Shown here one piece after another: positions 1-8,206 of a stretch of DNA of 64,000 nt. The first letter of the stretch is position 1; each line of letters begins with the position of its first letter. The stretch is taken from NCBI GenBank assembly GCA_007751475.1, contig CP036434.1, forward strand, positions 7,445,524-7,509,523. The letters run 5' to 3'. This stretch comes from Saltatorellus ferox (GTDB lineage: Bacteria; Planctomycetota; UBA1135; GCA-002686595). The position numbers and the translations under genes are program-made. The notes under the pieces were generated by a model. It was not told the DNA's origin, searched no databases, and saw only the letters and a program-made list of their open reading frames with translations.

Positions 1-537
1 CTCCTGCAGGGAGAAACGCCGGTCCTCTCGGATCTGGCGCGCGAGCCTCTCTTCGTCCCCGACACGATGTCGATCTCGAACTTCCTCCAGGAGGTCCAGA
101 TCAATCGCCAGCACTGCGCCGTCGTCCTGGACGAGCACGGCACCGCGATCGGCCTCGCGTTCCGTGAGGACGCGCTGGAGGAGATCGTCGGCCCGCTCGG
201 CGACGAGTTCGACGACGCCTCGAACGAGTTCCGCCCCCTGGCGGACGGCAGCTACGAACTCAGCGGGCGCCTGTCCGTTCCCGAGGTGCTGGACCGGCTG
301 GACTTCGAACTCGACGAGGAAGAGGAAGAGGAGGAAGACACGATCGGCGGTCACATCACGGCTCGCCTGGGACGCCTGCCGAAGACCGGCGACACCGTGC
401 GAGTGGGGCCCTATCGCGCGACCGTGCTCGACGCCTCGAAGCGACGCGTCCAGCTCGTGAAGCTGACGCTCGTCGAAAAGAACGCCTCCGAGGAGCAGGC
501 AGCGGAGGCAGAAGAGTCGGAGGCCGACTCGATATAG
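1..537 (+). CDS. CorC/HlyC-family transporter-associated protein, C-terminal part
   Basis: The reading frame is open from the first base, so the N-terminus lies outside the window; an internal ATG at 67 is not a convincing start. The visible part begins with the end of a CBS-pair region (REPLFVPDTM, then FLQEVQINRQHCAVVLDEHG, then GLAFREDALEEIVGPLGDEF) and continues into the CorC_HlyC domain (SYELSGRLSVPEVLDRL, GGHITARLGRLPKTGDTV, VGPYRATVLDASKRRVQLV). This order is typical of the cytoplasmic C-terminal half of DUF21/CNNM-type membrane proteins linked to Mg/Co efflux or resistance. An acidic run (EEEEEEED) separates the parts, and a Glu/Ala-rich tail ends the protein. The substrate cannot be stated. 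Family confidence is high. Confidence 0.85.
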   Translation, partial: LLQGETPVLSDLAREPLFVPDTMSISNFLQEVQINRQHCAVVLDEHGTAIGLAFREDALEEIVGPLGDEFDDASNEFRPLADGSYELSGRLSVPEVLDRLDFELDEEEEEEEDTIGGHITARLGRLPKTGDTVRVGPYRATVLDASKRRVQLVKLTLVEKNASEEQAAEAEESEADSI

Positions 538-597
538 CCGGGCTCTTGACGAGCGTGACCTCGTCTTCCACGCGACGCAGCCCGAGGAAAGCTCAAG

Positions 598-765
598 CTA
601 GTGCCCTGAATCAGAAGTTCGTCGCATTAGTTTCGCCTGTTTCGCTCCGTAGCTGCGTTGCCGAACCTTGGACGGAACTACTGCTACGCACTGCGGTTCG
701 GACGCCTTGCTACGAAACGAAACAGACTGAAACTAATACGACGAACTTCTGATTCAGGGCACTAG
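598..765. repeat. MITE-like palindromic element, copy 1
   Basis: This 168-bp element begins and ends with CTAG. Its terminal inverted repeats are 35 bp long (600-634 and 729-763) with one mismatch. Pairing continues inward imperfectly (CTGTTTCG against CGAAACAG, then GTAGC...CGAACC against GGTTCG...GCTAC), so the whole unit can fold into one long hairpin. It holds no credible gene. The shape fits a miniature inverted-repeat element with a 4-bp CTAG target duplication, as IS5-group elements make; the IS5 link is inference. It shares its right CTAG with copy 2. Confidence 0.85.
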
Positions 766-929
766 TGCCCCGAATCAAAAGTTCGTCGCATTAGTTTCGC
801 CTGTTTCGCTCCGTAGCTGCGTTGCCGAACCTTGGACGGAACTACTGCTACGCACTGCGGTTCGGACGCCTTGCTACGAAACGAAACAGACTGAAACTAA
901 TGCGACGAACTTCTGATTCAGGGCACTAG
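762..929. repeat. MITE-like palindromic element, copy 2
   Basis: This is a second 168-bp copy directly abutting the first and sharing the CTAG at 762-765. It differs by two substitutions near the left end and one in the right terminal repeat, so the copies are recent but not identical. The simplest history is insertion of one copy into the CTAG edge of the other. The element ends 75 bp before the hemL -10 box. The stretch 538-1017 holds only these two repeats and the hemL promoter. Confidence 0.85.
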
Positions 930-1004
930 CTCGCAGGAATCGGCCACGCGCGACAAGCTCCGAGGCATACGCTCGAGTCGATCGCTTACAGGGAGTCCAT
1001 CGCA

Positions 1005-1010
1005 TACACT
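1005..1010 (+). promoter_or_regulatory. -10 box (TACACT) of hemL, leaderless geometry
   Basis: TACACT fits TANNNT and ends 7 bases before the GTG start codon of hemL, which would put the transcription start at or next to the start codon. There is no Shine-Dalgarno-like purine tract between the box and the GTG. The same spacing recurs at six other genes in this window. No clear -35 box is seen. Confidence 0.5.
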
Positions 1011-1017
1011 GGGCGGC

Positions 1018-2331
1018 GTGACTCCCCCACCATTCACGCTCTCGAAGAGCGAAGCGATCTTTGCCGAGGCCCAGCGCCTCATCCCCGGCGGCGTCAACAG
1101 CCCCGTGCGAGCCTACAAGGCCGTCGGCGGCGTGCCGCCGCACCTCGTCCGCGGCGAAGGGCCGCTTGTCTGGGACGAGGACGGTAACGAGTACGTCGAC
1201 CTCGTCGGCTCCTATGGGCCGCTGATCCTCGGACATGGCAACGCCGAAGTCCGCGAAGCGCTGCACGCCGCCGTCGACTCCGGCACGACCTTCGGAGCGC
1301 CGACGCGCGGGGAACTGGAGATGGCGCGCACGATCACGGAGCGCGTGCCGGGCTGCGAGATGGTCCGCCTCGTGAACTCCGGTACCGAAGCGACCATGTC
1401 GGCGGCTCGCCTGGCTCGGGCTGCCACGGGACGCCCGAAGATCCTGAAGTTCGAAGGCTGCTACCACGGGCATGGTGATTCGTTCCTGGTCTCAGCCGGC
1501 AGCGGCGCGCTCACCCTCGGCGCGCCCGACTCCCCCGGCGTGACGAAGGCCACCGCCGCCAACAGTCTCGTCGCCGTCTACAACGACCTGGATTCGGTGA
1601 AGGCCGTCTTCGACGAGCACGGGAGCGACATCGCCGCCGTGTTCGTGGAGCCGGTCGCTGGCAACATGGGGACCATCCCGCCGGAGGCTGGCTTCCTGGA
1701 GGGGCTTCGCGCCCACTGCGACGTCTCGGGAGCACTGCTCGTCTACGACGAGGTCATGACCGGTTTCCGCGTCGCGAAGGGCGGCTTCCAGGACCTGAGC
1801 GACGTGCGCTGCGATCTCATCACGCTCGGCAAGGTCATCGGCGGCGGGCTGCCCGTCGGCGCTTACGGTGGACGTTCGGATCTGATGATGCAGGTCGCGC
1901 CGGCGGGACCGATGTACCAGGCGGGCACCCTGAGCGGCAATCCGCTCGCGGTGGCGGCGGGGCGCAAGACGCTGGAGATCCTCGGGCGCCACGGCATCTA
2001 CGAGCAGCTGGAGTACGCGGGATCCACTCTCCAGAAGGGCCTCATGCGCGTGGCCCACGAGCACGGCCGCGCCATCTCCGTCGGTCGCGTCGGGTCGATG
2101 ATATGCCCGTACTTCTCGGCCGCGGTGCCCCGGAACCTGACCGAGGTGACAGCCACCGATCGCGAGGCCTGGGTTCGCTTCTTCAACGTGATGCTGCGCA
2201 GTGGCATCCTCTTGCCGCCCTCGCCCTACGAGGCCATTTTCCTCTCCGTGACGCATACGCAGCCGGTCTTGGACAGGATCCTGGAGGCTGCCGACCTCGC
2301 GTTTCGCGAGATTCGATCCACCGCCGAATAG
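1018..2331 (+). CDS. hemL: Glutamate-1-semialdehyde 2,1-aminomutase
   Basis: This PLP enzyme converts glutamate-1-semialdehyde to 5-aminolevulinate, the C5 route to tetrapyrroles, in the cytoplasm. At 437 aa it has the normal family length. The N-terminus carries the substrate-end motif LIPGGVNSPVRAYKAVGG, followed by LVNSGTEATMSAARLAR (PLP phosphate contact), GCYHGHGD, and VYDEVMTGFRV (ring-contact Asp). The Schiff-base lysine is K272 in ITLGKVIGGGLPVGAYGG. The start is GTG, chosen because homology begins right after it and a -10 box lies 7 bases upstream. The gmhA-type gene follows after 9 bp, so co-transcription is likely, although the two pathways are unrelated. Confidence 0.97.
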   Translation: MTPPPFTLSKSEAIFAEAQRLIPGGVNSPVRAYKAVGGVPPHLVRGEGPLVWDEDGNEYVDLVGSYGPLILGHGNAEVREALHAAVDSGTTFGAPTRGELEMARTITERVPGCEMVRLVNSGTEATMSAARLARAATGRPKILKFEGCYHGHGDSFLVSAGSGALTLGAPDSPGVTKATAANSLVAVYNDLDSVKAVFDEHGSDIAAVFVEPVAGNMGTIPPEAGFLEGLRAHCDVSGALLVYDEVMTGFRVAKGGFQDLSDVRCDLITLGKVIGGGLPVGAYGGRSDLMMQVAPAGPMYQAGTLSGNPLAVAAGRKTLEILGRHGIYEQLEYAGSTLQKGLMRVAHEHGRAISVGRVGSMICPYFSAAVPRNLTEVTATDREAWVRFFNVMLRSGILLPPSPYEAIFLSVTHTQPVLDRILEAADLAFREIRSTAE

Positions 2332-2340
2332 TCGACCGTC

Positions 2341-2985
2341 ATGACCTCCTCGACAGATCTTTCTGCCCACATGCCCGCTGACGTCCCTTCGGGGTCACTG
2401 GCCGCGATTCGAGCGTCCTTCCAGACCGCGCGTGCCACGCTCGATGCGTTTCTCGGCGACGAATCGAACCTGGAAGCCGTCGGCCAGTTCGCGGCGCTTT
2501 GCGAGGGCGCGCTGACGAGCGGCGGCAAGCTCATGGCCTGCGGCAACGGCGGCTCCATGTGCGACGCGATGCACTTCGCGGAGGAATGGACGGGGCGCTT
2601 CCGCGGCAACCGCAGCGCGCTGCCCGCCATCGCCTTTTCGGATCCGAGCCAGCTGACCTGTATCGCGAACGACTTCGGCTACGACCAGGTCTTCGCGCGC
2701 TCGGTGGAGGCCTACGGGCGCCCGGGCGACGTGCTCGTCTGCATGTCGACGAGCGGCGGCAGCCCCAACGCGATCCTCGCCGTTCAGAAAGCGAAGGAGA
2801 TGGGGATCAAGACCGTGGCGCTTCTCGGCAAGGGCGGCGGACAGATGAAGGACCTCGCGGACCTCTCCATCGTCGTTCCCCATGCGACCACCTCGGATCG
2901 CATCCAGGAGATCCACATCAAGGTCCTGCACATCGCCATCGAAGCCGTCGAGCGCTCGCTCTTCCCGGACAACTATGCGTCCTGA
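2341..2985 (+). CDS. gmhA: SIS-domain phosphoheptose isomerase (GmhA type)
   Basis: This 214-aa cytoplasmic protein is a sugar-isomerase (SIS) domain protein that resembles sedoheptulose-7-phosphate isomerase, the first step of ADP-heptose synthesis for lipopolysaccharide core. Diagnostic stretches are KLMACGNGGSMCDAMHFAEE near residues 61-80, FSDPSQLTCIANDFGYDQVF near residues 99-118, the phosphate loop MSTSGGSPNAILAV, and the C-terminal DRIQEIHIKVLHIAIEAVE with the metal-site Gln and His seen in GmhA. It starts 9 bp after hemL, and its end overlaps the next gene by 11 bp, which suggests translational coupling. It could instead be a DiaA-like SIS protein, but the full set of GmhA motifs makes that less likely. 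Confidence 0.88.
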   Translation: MTSSTDLSAHMPADVPSGSLAAIRASFQTARATLDAFLGDESNLEAVGQFAALCEGALTSGGKLMACGNGGSMCDAMHFAEEWTGRFRGNRSALPAIAFSDPSQLTCIANDFGYDQVFARSVEAYGRPGDVLVCMSTSGGSPNAILAVQKAKEMGIKTVALLGKGGGQMKDLADLSIVVPHATTSDRIQEIHIKVLHIAIEAVERSLFPDNYAS

Positions 2986-3877
2986 TCCTCGTCTCGAAAG
3001 GCCTCCTGTCCGTTCGCTCCCGGGCGTCGTCGTTCTCTGCTTCTCCCTCGGCTTCAGCATCCTGGGCTCGTACGGCTGCGCCACTTCTCGGCCCGGGGAG
3101 GGCTCGGCGATGCAGCCGACTCGCTCGGTCGACTCGCTCACCTGGGAGACCCTGGGGACCAGCCGCGACGGGCGGGCCGTCCGCGCCACGACGATCGTCG
3201 GCAGCGGCGCTGGCGAGACGGGTGGCCGCGCCAGGCGCAAGGCCGCCGTCATCGCCGGGATCCATGGCGACGAGCGTGAGGGAGGACGGCATCTGCAGGA
3301 GCTGCTCGCGCTGCTCCTCACGTCGGACGACACCGTTCGCGTCTACGAGGACGTCAATCCTGACGGCACGGCGCGCGGCTCCCGAACCACGGTCCAGGGC
3401 GTCGATCCCAACCGCAACTGGCCCGCGAAAAACTTTCAGGCGTCGAGGCAGTGCGGCCCCGAGCCGCTCTCGGAGCCGGGCGTCGCCGCGGTCCACGGCG
3501 ACCTCGTGGACTTCGCACCCGACATCGTGATCGTGCTCCATTCCACGCGACGCGGGCCTTTCGTCAACTTCGATGGTCCGGCGGAGCGCGAGGCGGCGGC
3601 CTTCGCCGAAGCAGCGGGCCCCGCCTGGTCCGTCCAGCCCTCCATGGGGTACCCGACGCCCGGCTCCCTCGGATCGTGGATGGGGGTCGACCGCCAGGTG
3701 CCGATCCTCACGATCGAGTTCGACCGGGATTGCGCGCCGGAGGTGAGCGGGCCCGCGTTGCTCGCTGGAGTGGCCGCCGTTCTGGGCGGAAGGGCTCCGA
3801 CACCGGAGCGCTGGTCGACCGCATCACAGGGCGGGCCCTTATCGGGCCAACCTGACGACGAGTTCCACGTGCGCTGA
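2975..3877 (+). CDS. M14-family metallocarboxypeptidase-like lipoprotein
   Basis: This exported 300-aa protein resembles M14 zinc peptidases of the MpaA or succinylglutamate-desuccinylase-like kind. The hydrophobic N-terminal segment ends at SYGC, a weak lipobox that would anchor the mature protein to a membrane. The zinc site is visible as IHGDEREGG (His and Glu ligands) and VLHSTRRGPF (third His). NPDGTARG...GVDPNRNWPA carries the substrate-binding Asn/Arg pair, and TIEFDRD contains the likely catalytic Glu. The start at 2975 gives a proper signal peptide; an in-frame ATG further upstream would lie deep in the isomerase gene. A role in peptidoglycan-peptide trimming is possible but inferred. 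Confidence 0.75.
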   Translation: MRPDPRLERPPVRSLPGVVVLCFSLGFSILGSYGCATSRPGEGSAMQPTRSVDSLTWETLGTSRDGRAVRATTIVGSGAGETGGRARRKAAVIAGIHGDEREGGRHLQELLALLLTSDDTVRVYEDVNPDGTARGSRTTVQGVDPNRNWPAKNFQASRQCGPEPLSEPGVAAVHGDLVDFAPDIVIVLHSTRRGPFVNFDGPAEREAAAFAEAAGPAWSVQPSMGYPTPGSLGSWMGVDRQVPILTIEFDRDCAPEVSGPALLAGVAAVLGGRAPTPERWSTASQGGPLSGQPDDEFHVR

Positions 3878-3882
3878 CAGTG

Positions 3883-3975
3883 TCAACGGAGCTGGCGGGG
3901 TCAAAGGAGCTGGCCGGGTCAAAGGAGCTGGCGGGGTCCGACCGCGCTGACGGGGTCCAAGCGCGCTGAGAGGGG
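3883..3975. repeat. Degenerate 18-bp tandem repeat
   Basis: Three near-identical 18-bp units (TCAAAGGAGCTGGCGGGG type) start at 3883, 3901 and 3919. Two more degenerate units of 19-20 bp follow, keeping the GCGCTGA...GGGG core. The array lies just after the stop codon of the M14-like gene and before the hybrid kinase. The rest of the gap to 4085 shows no gene and no clear hairpin. Confidence 0.75.
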
Positions 3976-4085
3976 CCTCAATTCGAGAGCCGGGCTCATG
4001 CTCTCCCTTTGCCTCAATTGCTCCGTAAAGCGGATCCGAACTTCCCTAATGGAGTCCCCTTAGATCGGCATCCTCGCCCGGAAGC

Positions 4086-6635
4086 ATGCTTCCGAATGAG
4101 TCGATGGGACCACAAGACCCCATGAGCCCAGAGCAGAACCCCATTGCCCAGTGCTGCCCCATTCCAGGAGCCGCGAAGGAGCCCGCCTATTGCGACGGCG
4201 CCCAGCGCTTGCTGGGCACGATCGGTGACACCCTCTACGTGGGTGGCGCCATCCTGTCCTGGTGCTTGGACGACGAACGCTCCAGCCCGCGACCCTGTCT
4301 CGATAGCATCGACTGGACCGCGTCCAGTCGGCTCCTCCTCGGACTGAAGCACGATGGGCCCCTGACGCCGCGCCGTGCTCTGCGGCTCGTGACACGCAAG
4401 GAGCGACCAGCCCTGGTCCGCGCCATCCGGGAAAGCGCCCGATCACACCGCAGCTTCCGTCAAACGATCCACCTCACCGACAGCCGCGGCAAACAGGCAT
4501 GGGTCGAGGTTTCGTGCACCGTCGAGCCTGAGTTCGACGCGGGTTCCACGATGACCCTCGTCTTCCAGAACGTCTCACAAAGCCGTCTTCGGGAAGCAGC
4601 GCTCCGTAGAGAGATTCTGCGGAGAGACCAGATGGCGCGGATGGCAGGGATCGGGACGTGGTCCGTCGAAATCGCCTCCGGGGAACTCACATGGTCCGAC
4701 GAGGTCTTCAACATCCACGAGATGGAGCCGGGCTCGACTCCCTCGGTCGGGGAGGCCATCGCGTTCTACACCCCCGAGGACGCCAGCGTGGTCGAGGAGC
4801 GACTCGAGCGCCTCCTTCGCGACGGCATTCCCTACGAGATCGTCAACCGCATCATCACGGCGAAGGGGAACCGTCGCTGGGTCCACGCGCTGGCCGAGTT
4901 AGAACTCGACCCCGATGGCGAACCGCTGAGGATCATCGGAAGCTTCCGCGACATCACGGAACAGCACGAGGCAGAAACCAGGCTGCGGGAGAGCGAGGAA
5001 CGGTACATGTACGCGCTCGAGGGCGCACGCGACGGCCTCTGGGACTGGGTCATCCCCACTTCCGAACTCCACCTGTCGCCCCGGTGGAAGGAGATCATCG
5101 GGTACGCAGACCACGAGATCGGCAATCATTTCGATGAGTGGGCCAGCCGCGTGCCCGAGGACCAGAGAGAGCAAGCGTTGAAGGCCTTCGAGGCCTGCGT
5201 GAGCGGCGTAACGCCCGACTACCGCGCCGAGTTCCAGATGCGGCACAAGGACGGCTCGTATCGCTGGATCCTCGCGCGGGGCAAGATCATGGCGCGCGAC
5301 GCTCACCATCAGCCGCTCCGAGTCGTCGGCACCCACACGGATATCACGGAGGAGGTCGAGATGCGGAACGCGCTCGTGGCCGCCAAGGAAGCCGCCGAGC
5401 AGGCGACCACCGCGAAGTCCGAGTTCTTGGCCACGATGAGCCATGAGATCCGAACGCCGCTCAACGGCATCCTCGGGCTCACGCAGGTCCTGATGGGCAC
5501 CGAACTCGGCAGAGAGCAGGCCAACTATCTCAACGTGATCCTCGGTTCGGGCACGGCGCTTCTGGAGATCCTCAACGACATCCTCGACCTGTCGCGGACC
5601 GAAGCCGGCAAGCTGGTGCTAGAGGACGTCCCGTTCCGCCCTGCGGAGTGCGCGCGGAGCACGATCGAGCTCCTCAAGCACGCGGCCACGAAGAAGAAGA
5701 ACCTCGAACTCCAGCTCAGAGTCGACGACGATGTCCCGGAGGAGATCATGGGTGACCCGGCCCGACTCCGGCAGGTGCTGCTCAATCTCGTGGGGAACGC
5801 CGTCAAGTTCACCGAGAGCGGATTCGTGCGCGTCACGCTGTCTACCCTCGTCGGAGAAGGCGATCGTCGAGACCTGATGATCTCGGTGCGCGACACCGGC
5901 ATCGGGGTCACGCAAAAGGACGCCACCCGGCTGTTCGAGGCGTTCACCCAGGCGGATTCGACCACCACCCGCCGCTTCGGCGGGACCGGTCTCGGGCTCT
6001 CGATCTCGAGGAATCTCGTCCACCTGATGGGCGGGGTGATCGGCTGTCGACCCCACCTGCAAGGCGGCTCGGTCTTCTGGGTCGAGATCCCCATCGTCGA
6101 GCCAGCCGCCGGGTCCGCGCCTGCGGCCACGATCCCCGAGCTTCGGAGCAGCAGCACCGCCCCTCAGCGCGCGCTGATGGCAGCTCCTCGAATGGAGTCC
6201 ATCGAAGGACCCAAGCAACCGGCTGCGGATCCCGCCGGGGACGGCCCTTCCATCCGTGCGCTCGTGGTCGAAGACAATCCCATCAACCAGATCGTCGCGC
6301 GCCGCATGCTGGAGAAGCTCGGGTGCCACGTCGTCATGGTCGCCGATGGCCAGCGCGCGGTGGACACCACCGCCCAGGAGGCCTTCGACATCGTGTTCAT
6401 GGATTGCCAGATGCCCGTCATGGACGGCTACGAATCCACGCGCTTGATCCGTGAGCGCGAGGCCCGGCTCGGACTCCCCCGCCTCCCGATCGTGGCCATG
6501 ACGGCGAACGCGATGGCCTCCGACCGCGAAGCGTGTCGCGGGGCAGGGATGGACGACTACGTCTCCAAGCCTGTCCTCCTGGACGTCCTGAGGGCCGTTA
6601 TCGAGCGCGTCGTCGCCCCGAGCAAGGCCGCCTGA
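4086..6635 (+). CDS. Hybrid sensor histidine kinase (PAS-PAS-HisKA-HATPase-REC)
   Basis: This is an 849-aa signalling protein with no evident membrane segment, so it probably senses in the cytoplasm. An N-terminal region (about 1-170) contains a third, weaker PAS-like segment. Two clear PAS/PAC units follow near 185-295 (ending GSFRDITEQ) and 305-425 (ending GTHTDITEE). The HisKA phosphoacceptor is H453 in MSHEIRTPLNG. The ATPase domain shows the N box LLNLVGNAVKFTESG, DTGIGV and GGTGLGLSIS. The C-terminal receiver begins near 722 (RALVVEDNPINQ), with phosphorylated D773 in FMDCQMPVMDGY and SKPV at its end. No output domain or adjacent regulator is present, so phosphotransfer to an unlinked partner is likely. 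Confidence 0.93.
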   Translation: MLPNESMGPQDPMSPEQNPIAQCCPIPGAAKEPAYCDGAQRLLGTIGDTLYVGGAILSWCLDDERSSPRPCLDSIDWTASSRLLLGLKHDGPLTPRRALRLVTRKERPALVRAIRESARSHRSFRQTIHLTDSRGKQAWVEVSCTVEPEFDAGSTMTLVFQNVSQSRLREAALRREILRRDQMARMAGIGTWSVEIASGELTWSDEVFNIHEMEPGSTPSVGEAIAFYTPEDASVVEERLERLLRDGIPYEIVNRIITAKGNRRWVHALAELELDPDGEPLRIIGSFRDITEQHEAETRLRESEERYMYALEGARDGLWDWVIPTSELHLSPRWKEIIGYADHEIGNHFDEWASRVPEDQREQALKAFEACVSGVTPDYRAEFQMRHKDGSYRWILARGKIMARDAHHQPLRVVGTHTDITEEVEMRNALVAAKEAAEQATTAKSEFLATMSHEIRTPLNGILGLTQVLMGTELGREQANYLNVILGSGTALLEILNDILDLSRTEAGKLVLEDVPFRPAECARSTIELLKHAATKKKNLELQLRVDDDVPEEIMGDPARLRQVLLNLVGNAVKFTESGFVRVTLSTLVGEGDRRDLMISVRDTGIGVTQKDATRLFEAFTQADSTTTRRFGGTGLGLSISRNLVHLMGGVIGCRPHLQGGSVFWVEIPIVEPAAGSAPAATIPELRSSSTAPQRALMAAPRMESIEGPKQPAADPAGDGPSIRALVVEDNPINQIVARRMLEKLGCHVVMVADGQRAVDTTAQEAFDIVFMDCQMPVMDGYESTRLIREREARLGLPRLPIVAMTANAMASDREACRGAGMDDYVSKPVLLDVLRAVIERVVAPSKAA

Positions 6636-6666
6636 ACGCGGGAGGCGCGGGGGCGAGACGACGAGA

Positions 6667-6702
6667 GCGAACCACACCGTCTTCGAAAGCGGCGTGGCTC
6701 GC
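6667..6702. terminator. Hairpin between convergent kinase and acetyltransferase genes
   Basis: A 13-bp stem (GCGAACCACACCG against CGGCGTGGCTCGC) with a 10-base loop lies between the two convergent stop codons. Read on the minus strand, the two non-Watson-Crick positions become G-U pairs, and a TC-rich stretch follows. It therefore best fits the end of the long flagellar transcript on the minus strand. Confidence 0.55.
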
Positions 6703-6728
6703 CCGTCGAGCCGATGAGTCGATCGCGA

Positions 6729-7802
6729 TCAGATGCTGTCGAGACCCCAGACGAACGGCGACAGAGGCAGTCCCGGCAGTGCGGCGCCGACCTCCTGCTC
6801 GATCACTTCCACGACGCGGCGGTCGCCGCGGGGCGGGCAGATGGCCAGGAGGATCTCATGATCGGTCAAGCGCAAGGTGCCCTTCGGACCCGCGATATCG
6901 ATCGTCTTCTCCGACGTGGCGCTCGCCGTCACTTCCTTGGGCAGCGCCGCGTTGAACGTCTGAGCCATCGCCTTCGTGCAGCCGAGGTGCGCCATGGCGA
7001 GGACCCCCTGGGCGCCCTCCGCTCGCACGAACTTGAAGTACGCGCGGTAATCGGCCTCGGTGTCTGGAACCATCATGAAGATTCGGTCGTGCTCGTTGCG
7101 CGCCTTCGCCCAGATCTGACTGACGATCGGAAGGACCGCGTCGGGCTCCCCGCCCCACTCGTGGATCACCTGGCCGAGGTCTTCGCCGCGCCCCATGCAT
7201 GCATAGCCGACGACCTTGCCGTCGCGCTCACAGACGTAGGTCTGCATGTTCGGCACGCCCAAGAGCGCCTGCGTCTCCTCCTTGATGCGCAGCGTCCGTG
7301 ACACATGGCTGCTGTAGAGCGAGTGAATGGCTCCATGATCGTCATACGTCGCAGGACGCACGCCGACCGGCTCGGGCAGCAGGATCGCGTTGCCGTGCTC
7401 GATCACGTAGACGTTCTCGGTGCCGAACGGGATCCAGCCGCGTGCCTGGTACCACTCGGGATCATCGGCCCAGAGCATCGAGAGCGCCGCGCCCTGGTGC
7501 TTCGCCTTCTCCAGCGTCTCCGCCACGACCCGCGAGCCGTAGCCACGGCCGCGAATGCTCGGCGCCGTCGCCACCGAGCCGATGAAGGCCACGGGGACGT
7601 CCGCCGTGGGAGTCGCGAGGGTTCGCGCGATCCAGGCGCAAGTCGACACGACTTCGTCGTTCTCCTCGACCGTCTCGACGCGTCCCGTGGCGTTGGATTG
7701 GAAGATCAGCGGATACTCCGCCGAGAAGGACCGGCCGTCCCGGAGCACGAGCTCCATCAGGGCCAGGGCGGCTTCTTTCTGGGTGGTGAGTTGCGTGGTC
7801 AT
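6729..7802 (-). CDS. GNAT-family N-acetyltransferase, last gene of flagellar operon
   Basis: This 357-aa cytoplasmic protein has an N-terminal GNAT domain: the acetyl-CoA loop is FIGSVATAPSIRGRGYGSRV near residues 72-92, and a WYQARGWIPFG segment lies near 124-134. A second GNAT-like half follows (VCERDGKVVGYACMGRGED), so the protein looks like a tandem-GNAT type, similar in plan to Eis-like enzymes. The acceptor is unknown. Its ATG overlaps the stop codon of the upstream 127-aa gene by four bases (ATGA), so it is probably translated with the flagellar operon. Acetylation of a flagellar protein or a precursor is a possibility resting on context alone. Confidence 0.8.
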   Translation of the reverse strand: MTTQLTTQKEAALALMELVLRDGRSFSAEYPLIFQSNATGRVETVEENDEVVSTCAWIARTLATPTADVPVAFIGSVATAPSIRGRGYGSRVVAETLEKAKHQGAALSMLWADDPEWYQARGWIPFGTENVYVIEHGNAILLPEPVGVRPATYDDHGAIHSLYSSHVSRTLRIKEETQALLGVPNMQTYVCERDGKVVGYACMGRGEDLGQVIHEWGGEPDAVLPIVSQIWAKARNEHDRIFMMVPDTEADYRAYFKFVRAEGAQGVLAMAHLGCTKAMAQTFNAALPKEVTASATSEKTIDIAGPKGTLRLTDHEILLAICPPRGDRRVVEVIEQEVGAALPGLPLSPFVWGLDSI

Positions 7803-8182
7803 CGGGCTTCTCCATGGCCTGTGCGGGGCCGGTCGGTTGGGGTTTGAGTCTCGGTCAATAGTGAATGGGGATCGGAGCCATCGCGTGCTTGCGCAGCGCG
7901 GTAGGCCTCCAGGAGTCCGCTGCCCGCGAGAACAGCCTCCTCCACGGAAGCGCGCGCGTTCATCACGGCCTGGCCTAGCTGGCGCGGGTCCTCGATGGAC
8001 TCCGACGCCGCATCGAGATCGCGCGCGGATCGTTCGAGTCGCTCCAGGAGCGCCCTGAAGGCGGCGCCCGCCTTCTCTGTCTCGGCGCTGCCGAGTGCGT
8101 CGCCTTTGGGACGCCCTGTGGCCTGCACTGCAGTGCCACCGAGGACGCCCGCGACGCCGGTCTTGTCAGGATTCATCATCAC
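7799..8182 (-). CDS. Small flagellar-operon protein, possibly FliE-like
   Basis: The family is not recognised with certainty. This 127-aa protein has no signal peptide and is largely helical. The segment from about residue 35 to 92 (ALLERLERSARDLDAASESI, then LGQAVMNARASVEEAVLAG, SGLLEAYRAAQ) follows the pattern of the FliE C-terminus, where a motif of the form LhEVMIA..KA.....VRNKLVEAY is expected, but key FliE residues are absent. It starts 24 bp after flgL and overlaps the acetyltransferase start by four bases. The start is ambiguous: GTG at 8182 is followed directly by two ATG codons (8179, 8176). It could be a diverged basal-body junction protein or a chaperone; this is inference. Confidence 0.55.
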   Translation of the reverse strand: MMMNPDKTGVAGVLGGTAVQATGRPKGDALGSAETEKAGAAFRALLERLERSARDLDAASESIEDPRQLGQAVMNARASVEEAVLAGSGLLEAYRAAQARDGSDPHSLLTETQTPTDRPRTGHGEAR

Positions 8183-8206
8183 GATTCAGTTTCGGATCCG
8201 CGCTGC

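Noticed and set aside
546..752. Short open frames inside the palindromic elements
   Set aside because: They follow the repeat symmetry, differ between the two copies and show no coding signature.
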